Made by a program: the position numbers and the translations under genes. A stretch of 10,682 nucleotides of DNA from Candidatus Cloacimonadota bacterium. Its GTDB lineage: Bacteria > Cloacimonadota > Cloacimonadia > Cloacimonadales > Cloacimonadaceae. The notes beneath the pieces were generated by a model. That model ran no database searches and was not told the DNA's origin. It saw only the letters and a program-made list of their open reading frames with translations. The first letter of the stretch is position 1. Every line of letters starts with the position of its first letter. Shown here in pieces: positions 6,935 to 10,682 of the stretch. The stretch lies in contig DAHVPA010000050.1 of the NCBI GenBank assembly GCA_027318525.1, positions 1-10,682 on the forward strand, in the 5' to 3' direction.

Positions 6935-7628
6935 CCGTTCCCGATATCAGATAATCTGCCTGTTTCATAGGTTTCTGCCTGAATTGCGTGTGCTTTCTGC
7001 CGTTACGAAACCCTTTCATATCCAATGCGATTGCCTGATACTGCAGGTCCTTCAGAGTCCAGCCTAAGATTGGAAGCAGCAATCCCAGATACAATCTGAG
7101 TCTGGACATCAGGCTGATTTTCTTGAGAGGGATGCCCCTCAGCCTGATTTGGGCGAGGCTTTGCCTAACCTCCCAGGTGAGTTGGGGCAGCCAGTGGAGG
7201 GTTAGTAAAACCTGAATACTAAAGCTTTCCGGGATTCTTGCGCTACGCATTGCGATAATATATTGGCGTGAAGGAAGATTCCACAGTAACGAACCAGAGA
7301 GCAGCAGGATCAGCAGCCGTAATGTCACTGTCACAGCAGTAATCAAGCCCCAGTCATACAATTTTAATCCTCCCAGATTGATAAGCACATTTTCCCTTCG
7401 GTTGAAAATCAGTTGCAGGATAAACAGACTGAAGACAACCGGAAGCAGTCTGCGGAGATGTCTAACCAGTGTCACCCGGCTGGGAACATCCCTGACCAGC
7501 AGCAGGATGAGCAACAGATTCAATGCCAACACATACCCCAACTCGTGTATAGTCTGAAATGTAATGGAACAGACTGCCAGGCAGGCTACCAGGATTATCC
7601 GTGTCAGGGGATGGATCATCTTTCCCAT
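6903..7628 (-). CDS. ecfT: ECF transporter transmembrane T component
   Basis: Integral membrane subunit that couples the two ATPases to the substrate-binding S-component. At 241 residues it has several hydrophobic segments (about 11-45, 61-75, 93-116, 178-190, 226-241) and the two cytoplasmic coupling helices of EcfT proteins. The two short ATPase-contact motifs are IRLRGIP (161-167) and ALDMKGF (201-207), equivalent to the usual Ala-Arg-Gly motifs. The annotated ATG (7626-7628) overlaps the upstream ATPase by 13 nt. The fourth codon, also ATG (7617-7619), would give an ATGA overlap exactly like that between the two ATPase genes and may be the true start. It is the last gene of the operon; its 3' end lies inside the convergent phosphoesterase gene. 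Confidence 0.92.
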   Translation of the reverse strand: MGKMIHPLTRIILVACLAVCSITFQTIHELGYVLALNLLLILLLVRDVPSRVTLVRHLRRLLPVVFSLFILQLIFNRRENVLINLGGLKLYDWGLITAVTVTLRLLILLLSGSLLWNLPSRQYIIAMRSARIPESFSIQVLLTLHWLPQLTWEVRQSLAQIRLRGIPLKKISLMSRLRLYLGLLLPILGWTLKDLQYQAIALDMKGFRNGRKHTQFRQKPMKQADYLISGTAILATLVAVL

Positions 7629-8284
7629 TTCAGGCTTCCGTCTATATTAAGGTGCAGGACAGCGTCCACACTTGAGAGTAGTGGTTCAGCATTATGTGAG
7701 ACAACCAACAAGCCGTCATTGAGCTTTCTTCTTGTTTGGAGCAGGGTCAGCAGAATGTCCAAATGCTCAGAATCCAATCCCGCCAATGGCTCATCCAATA
7801 TCCAGTAACGTTTGGGAAACAGGGAAATCCCTGCCAGCGCCAGACTCTTCAGTTCTCCTGTGCTCATTGACCAGACCGGCTTCTCAGCTTTATCCTGCAG
7901 CTTCCATTGTTCCAAAGCCCATTTCACAAATCGTTCTTTCTCCTGTTTACTGCCGTCAGAACCTTGCAGCCATAGGGAAAGGTCTTCCCGCGGATTGACT
8001 CCAGCCAGATTATTCCGTATGTTTTGCTGCAAAAAAGCAAGTTTCTGATACAAAGCCGGTTTCTTTTTATTGGGTTGCGCCAAGTTCGGATAACTTACCT
8101 TGCCGGAGAGAGGGGAGAGCACAGAAGCAGCTAATCCTGCCAAGGTGGATTTGCCGCTGCCGTTTTCACCAGTCAGCAGGATAGCTTGATTGCCCGGCAG
8201 GTTCAGGTTGAGGTCTTGAAAAAGAAAGTCCCTACCGGGATATGCGAAGCTGACTCTTTCGAAGTTGATGGAAAAGGAGTTCAT
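7616..8284 (-). CDS. ecfA: ECF-type ABC transporter ATPase, first-type subunit
   Basis: Cytoplasmic ATPase of 222 residues that should pair with the neighbouring ATPase to power the transporter. It has Walker A GENGSGKST (39-47), Q-loop Gln in FLQQN (84-88), a signature reading STGEL (141-145) instead of LSGGQ, Walker B YWILDEP (160-166), D-loop AGLD (168-171) and switch His197 in VSHN. All catalytic positions are intact. The ATG overlaps the stop codon of the upstream ATPase gene in an ATGA, which means strong translational coupling. It is shorter than typical EcfA (about 270-280 residues) because the C-terminal extension is missing. Confidence 0.94.
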   Translation of the reverse strand: MNSFSINFERVSFAYPGRDFLFQDLNLNLPGNQAILLTGENGSGKSTLAGLAASVLSPLSGKVSYPNLAQPNKKKPALYQKLAFLQQNIRNNLAGVNPREDLSLWLQGSDGSKQEKERFVKWALEQWKLQDKAEKPVWSMSTGELKSLALAGISLFPKRYWILDEPLAGLDSEHLDILLTLLQTRRKLNDGLLVVSHNAEPLLSSVDAVLHLNIDGSLKWER

Positions 8285-8934
8285 TGCTGATCACCCGCAA
8301 GCATTAGAATCTGCGGATGCAGTTCGTTTATAAGGTGGGAATGTTCTGCTGCCACAATGACTCCGCCTTCTTTAAGATAGTCCTGCATCCAGTCTATAAC
8401 AAGCTGGGCATTGGTTTCAGACAAGCCTGCCAGAGGTTCATCCAGCAGCAGCACACCAGGTTTCAGAGCTGCTTGTGCTGCCAGGGAAACCATCTTTTGC
8501 CAGCCTGGTGACAGCTTATGCACGGGGCATTCCAGCCAATCTATCAGATGGAAACGGGTAAGAGCAGCTTGCAGTCTTGTTTCAATCTCAACCGGTGTCA
8601 AACCGATATTTTCCAGAGCAAAGCAAAGCTCTTCTTCCAATGTCGTAAAAAACATCTCCCACTTTGGATTTGAGAGGGATAAAGAAACCTGTGGGGATAG
8701 GCAGTTAAGAGGAATATCGTTGCTTAGTGAGCCTTGCAGATATATCTCACCCTGCCTGGTTGCTTCAATCGTCTGGGGTATCACATTAGCAAGCGTATAA
8801 AGCAGCGATGTCTTTCCACTGCCATTAGCTCCTTTCAACCACAGAGCATCACCTTGTTTCAGATGAAAACTGATATCCTGCCAGAGTGGTTCGGCATTGG
8901 GGTAGCAGAGGCTGAGTTGTTTGACCTGCAGCAC
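8281..8934 (-). CDS. ecfA: ECF-type ABC transporter ATPase, second subunit with degenerate Q- and D-loops
   Basis: ATPase of 217 residues with Walker A GANGSGKT (35-42), signature LSPGWQK (141-147), Walker B VLLLDEP (161-167) and switch His198 in AEHSH. Two motifs are unusual. The Q-loop segment reads SLSNPKWEMFFTTLEEEL (86-103), placing Ser88 where EcfA proteins have Gln in FQNP. The D-loop reads AGLS (169-172), with Ser in place of Asp. The start codon is GTG (8932-8934), 3 nt after the stop of the upstream gene. With the next gene it likely forms an asymmetric heterodimer, as EcfA/EcfA' pairs do, and its odd motifs may mark the less active composite site. Confidence 0.92.
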   Translation of the reverse strand: MLQVKQLSLCYPNAEPLWQDISFHLKQGDALWLKGANGSGKTSLLYTLANVIPQTIEATRQGEIYLQGSLSNDIPLNCLSPQVSLSLSNPKWEMFFTTLEEELCFALENIGLTPVEIETRLQAALTRFHLIDWLECPVHKLSPGWQKMVSLAAQAALKPGVLLLDEPLAGLSETNAQLVIDWMQDYLKEGGVIVAAEHSHLINELHPQILMLAGDQQ

Positions 8935-8937
8935 GGC

Positions 8938-9882
8938 TCAGGGCAGCTCGATCCAGTCACCCGGAATGAACGGTTCGGCATCGGGAGCTGATAACGATTC
9001 CAGACTCACAGTCTTTCTTGCTGTGACTGCTCTGACAATTTCATCAATCCTGTCAGGTTTTGACCATTGTAGGAGTTCATAAAGGTATGGCAGTCTGTAC
9101 AGAAAGTCCTGTCGTATTAGTGCATAAGGTCCTGCCTGAAGATAGACGACATCCTTGAGCCACATGCCCGGTGGGATTATAGGACTAATCAGATTGAGGT
9201 TGTTATCTTTTGTCAGTTCAAAGACCGAGCCTTTCAGATGTTTTGGATATTCCAGCCTTGTTTTCAGACCGTCCCTGCTCACCAGTATGACAGAACCGGT
9301 ATCTGTATGCATCAGCTTTGACATCACCTGATCAAAGAAATACCCCTTGATTTGCTCAAAAGGTTCCAGGCTGTTTGTGAGCTGCAGTTGTGCTTGTTCT
9401 GCTTCCCAGACAAAGATCTGGCGGGGAGGAGGAGCTGCCTTGAAGTCTTCCAGATAAATGCGGCTCAGTCCTCTGACCCAAAACATATCCCTCTGCTTGG
9501 GGAAGATGACTCTCACCTCAGTGCTATCCAGCATTTTGCCGTCTTTGGCAAGGACTATGTAACCCGGCATACTGTCCAATTCTGCTTTGTGAATGCGCAC
9601 CATATAATTATCTTCGCTTTCAAAGCGGATGCTCTGAAAACCGTCATATTCATTTTTCCTCAGCCAGTCTTGCAGGTTGATGCCCTGCCAGCGCTCATTC
9701 AGTTGTTTGTCATGCTTAAATCTCTCAGTAGTGAAAATGACCTGTTTCTCAGTCCGCAGGGAGGAAAGCTTGTAATAATCTGCATCTCCATTGTAGTTAA
9801 AGACTTCCAGTCCATTTAGTGAAATGCAGATTCCTGCCAGCAGGAGCAGGCAGAGCATACTTTTGTGTAATATGTGTTTCAT
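8938..9882 (-). CDS. Exported protein resembling the sulfite oxidase/molybdopterin fold, no catalytic cysteine
   Basis: A 314-residue protein with a cleavable signal peptide (about 1-24). Residues 65-145 follow the pattern of the oxidoreductase molybdopterin-binding (SUOX-type) domain: WQGINLQDWL (65-74), then FQSIRFESEDNYMVRIHKAEL (82-102), a long-loop strand ending KDGKML, then VRVIFP and WVRGLSRIYLED (135-146). Residues 180-258 may be a second, diverged copy (SRDGLKTRLEYP, then IIPPGMWLKDVVYL). The only cysteines, Cys11 and Cys19, are in the signal peptide, so the Cys that ligates molybdenum in sulfite oxidases is absent and a lipobox is not formed. A binding or chaperone role fits better than catalysis. 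The ATG is 1 nt after the stop of the S-component gene. The function is unproven. Confidence 0.9.
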   Translation of the reverse strand: MKHILHKSMLCLLLLAGICISLNGLEVFNYNGDADYYKLSSLRTEKQVIFTTERFKHDKQLNERWQGINLQDWLRKNEYDGFQSIRFESEDNYMVRIHKAELDSMPGYIVLAKDGKMLDSTEVRVIFPKQRDMFWVRGLSRIYLEDFKAAPPPRQIFVWEAEQAQLQLTNSLEPFEQIKGYFFDQVMSKLMHTDTGSVILVSRDGLKTRLEYPKHLKGSVFELTKDNNLNLISPIIPPGMWLKDVVYLQAGPYALIRQDFLYRLPYLYELLQWSKPDRIDEIVRAVTARKTVSLESLSAPDAEPFIPGDWIELP

Positions 9883-9883
9883 C

Positions 9884-10417
9884 TTATACCAGCCTGTAGC
9901 GTTTGATTTCTTTATAAAGCAGCCAGGAAAGGATGCCTCCCGCTGCTCCCGACATTACGGCTAATGTCAGGGCAATGTAGAAAGGTGCTTTGGGCAGTCT
10001 CATTATCATCCAGCCCACCAGCCAGGTGCCCGTGAGGTTGGAGACAATGCCATAAAGAATTTGTGCGTCTGCTTTGCCGTATCTTTTATAAAACAGGGCT
10101 AACAAATCAATAACAGCTCCCGGCAGAGCATAGGTCAGGATAGAAATTGCTCCATGAGACCCGAACCAGCCTGTGAGCATGACAACGACACCCTGCAGCA
10201 GTCCGGTGAGGACAGCAGTCCCGGGGCGTTTTGTCAAAGCCAGCGGAAGCACCAGCCAGAGCATGTTCAGTCCACCTGTCAATGACCCTCCGGGGATGCC
10301 CAAGGGTGTGGAAATTAGATGAGTAAGCGTTTTCAACAGCGGTTTGACTGCCAGTCCGAGTGCAGCCATTACGCTGATCAGCAACAGGTCTTTGGTGGCA
10401 AAGGGCTTCATCTTCAT
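9884..10417 (-). CDS. ECF transporter substrate-binding S component (specificity unknown)
   Basis: Small membrane protein (177 residues from this start) with about five to six hydrophobic segments (11-28, 50-62, 67-84, 91-109, 121-139, 146-168). An A-x-x-x-A motif in the first helix (Ala19 and Ala23) is the contact used by S-components to dock on EcfT. The segment KRPGTAVLTGLLQG (63-76) and a Gly-rich loop (PLGIPGGSLTGG, 38-49) recall YkoE-like S-components, a weak resemblance. The frame is open upstream to a TTG at 10484-10486, but that would start inside the riboswitch aptamer. The ATG at 10415-10417, with GTGAG about 10 nt upstream, is preferred; ATGs at 10424-10426 and 10409-10411 are alternatives. 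It is the first gene of a five-gene operon. Confidence 0.85.
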   Translation of the reverse strand: MKMKPFATKDLLLISVMAALGLAVKPLLKTLTHLISTPLGIPGGSLTGGLNMLWLVLPLALTKRPGTAVLTGLLQGVVVMLTGWFGSHGAISILTYALPGAVIDLLALFYKRYGKADAQILYGIVSNLTGTWLVGWMIMRLPKAPFYIALTLAVMSGAAGGILSWLLYKEIKRYRLV

Positions 10418-10441
10418 AAGCAACATTCTCACTTTGGGACG

Positions 10442-10484
10442 GGAAAGGTTATGCCGATTGTGCAATGTTTTGGGTAACCTTTCC
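10442..10484 (-). promoter_or_regulatory. Putative riboswitch expression platform (10-bp perfect inverted repeat)
   Basis: In the transcript, GGAAAGGUUA (10475-10484) is perfectly complementary to UAACCUUUCC (10442-10451). The first segment is the 3' end of the aptamer core plus the 3' strand of its closing stem, so aptamer and alternative hairpin exclude each other. The second segment lies about 25 nt before the S-component ATG. No U-run follows, which points to control of translation rather than termination. Confidence 0.55.
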
Positions 10485-10579
10485 AATTTCGGGAGGCACA
10501 GCCGTTTCCAACTGCACCCATCGGCAGGGATTCATGGCTCTGCAAGTGCGCTTTAGAACTTCCTGCTCGGTTGTTTCCC
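10472..10579 (-). ncRNA. Molybdenum/tungsten cofactor (Moco/Tuco) riboswitch aptamer
   Basis: In the transcript, the 3' core GCCUCCCGAAAUUGGAAAGG (10478-10497) closely matches the core of the E. coli moaA Moco riboswitch (UCCCGUAUCUGGAAAGG; 14 of 17 identical in that part, compared from memory). The expected stems can be drawn. The closing stem AACC (10569-10572) with GGUU (10476-10479) is extended by GGG (10577-10579) with CCC (10472-10474). Next is GCAGG (10562-10566) with CCUGC (10524-10528). A last hairpin pairs GGUGCAG (10512-10518) with CUGUGCC (10495-10501). The segment inside the second stem is short (33 nt), as in tungsten-associated variants lacking P3. It precedes the ECF operon and should regulate it by cofactor level. 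Confidence 0.75.
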
Positions 10580-10606
10580 TTTTAATTTTACTTTGCTTTT
10601 TGTCAA
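10579..10606 (-). promoter_or_regulatory. Possible promoter of the ECF operon
   Basis: A perfect -35 TTGACA (10601-10606) is followed after 16 nt by TAAAAG (10579-10584; 4 of 6 to TATAAT). If used, transcription would start near 10572, which would shave off the outer GGG of the riboswitch closing stem. The -10 assignment is therefore doubtful, or the closing stem is only AACC/GGUU. Confidence 0.35.
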
Positions 10607-10643
10607 CAAATCCTCCCTCGCCAATCCTTTTACTCTTTTACTC

Positions 10644-10676
10644 CAGAGAGTCTGCAGAGACTATTCAGAGACTTTG
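10644..10676. repeat. Three tandem 11-bp imperfect repeats
   Basis: CAGAGAGTCTG (10644-10654), CAGAGACTATT (10655-10665) and CAGAGACTTTG (10666-10676) share the core CAGAGA with an exact 11-bp period, about one helical turn. They lie 38-70 bp upstream of the possible -35 box of the ECF operon. Confidence 0.45.
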
Positions 10677-10682
10677 CCTCTG

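Noticed and set aside
10418..10486. Extension of the S-component by 23 residues from a TTG start at 10484-10486
   Set aside because: The extension would be encoded by the aptamer's GGAAAGG core and the alternative hairpin, is not hydrophobic and has no family counterpart. ATG at 10415-10417 fits the S-component start better.
10524..10584. Possible cobalamin riboswitch (AAAAGGGAA and an AGCCATGAATCCCTGCC stretch recalling a B12 box)
   Set aside because: The B12-box match needs an insertion and substitutions, and the other cobalamin core elements are missing. The Moco-type core is a much longer and better-placed match.
10418..10682. TPP riboswitch, considered because the S-component faintly resembles YkoE
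   Set aside because: Neither the CUGAGA element nor the conserved 3' TPP core is present.

Overview
The window is dense bacterial housekeeping DNA of moderate GC with an accessory transport operon at its right end. The gene set suggests an anaerobic Gram-negative of the FCB/Cloacimonadota kind: Lon, a sirtuin, an isolated GcvH, Gmk followed by an omega-like protein, a family 4 uracil-DNA glycosylase and an ECF transporter. That placement is an inference from gene content, not a proven assignment.

Layout. Positions 1-169 (minus) hold the first 56 codons of an unidentified protein that follows lon. Positions 184-2529 (minus) are a complete Lon protease with a good sigma70-type promoter in front of it. 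Positions 2530-2853 are a divergent intergenic region with a long imperfect hairpin (2693-2764). Positions 2854-3609 (plus) are a class III-type sirtuin. A 313-base spacer leads into a plus-strand run: gcvH (3923), gmk (4317), an acidic-tailed protein that looks like a divergent RNA polymerase omega subunit (4991), a family 4 uracil-DNA glycosylase (5405) and an exported metallophosphoesterase-like protein with an altered first metal motif (6110). This run meets the minus-strand operon tail to tail, with a 32-bp coding overlap.

The most interesting part is the minus-strand operon between 10606 and 6903. In transcription order it has a 5' leader, a membrane S-component, a secreted protein resembling the sulfite-oxidase/molybdopterin-oxidoreductase fold, two ABC ATPases and an EcfT transmembrane protein. 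All five genes are packed with gaps of 1-3 nt or 4-13 nt overlaps. The leader (10472-10579) carries the 3' core of the molybdenum/tungsten cofactor (Moco/Tuco) riboswitch, matching from memory the E. coli moaA aptamer at 14 of 17 positions after the last hairpin, and the expected paired elements can be drawn. A perfect 10-bp inverted repeat lets a downstream segment capture the end of the aptamer, a plausible switch.

Together, a cofactor-sensing RNA, an ECF transporter and an exported molybdopterin-fold protein without a cysteine ligand suggest an undescribed salvage or uptake system for molybdopterin/tungstopterin cofactor, a precursor, or the metal oxyanion. The riboswitch and the ECF assignment are the well-supported parts; the substrate is inferred.
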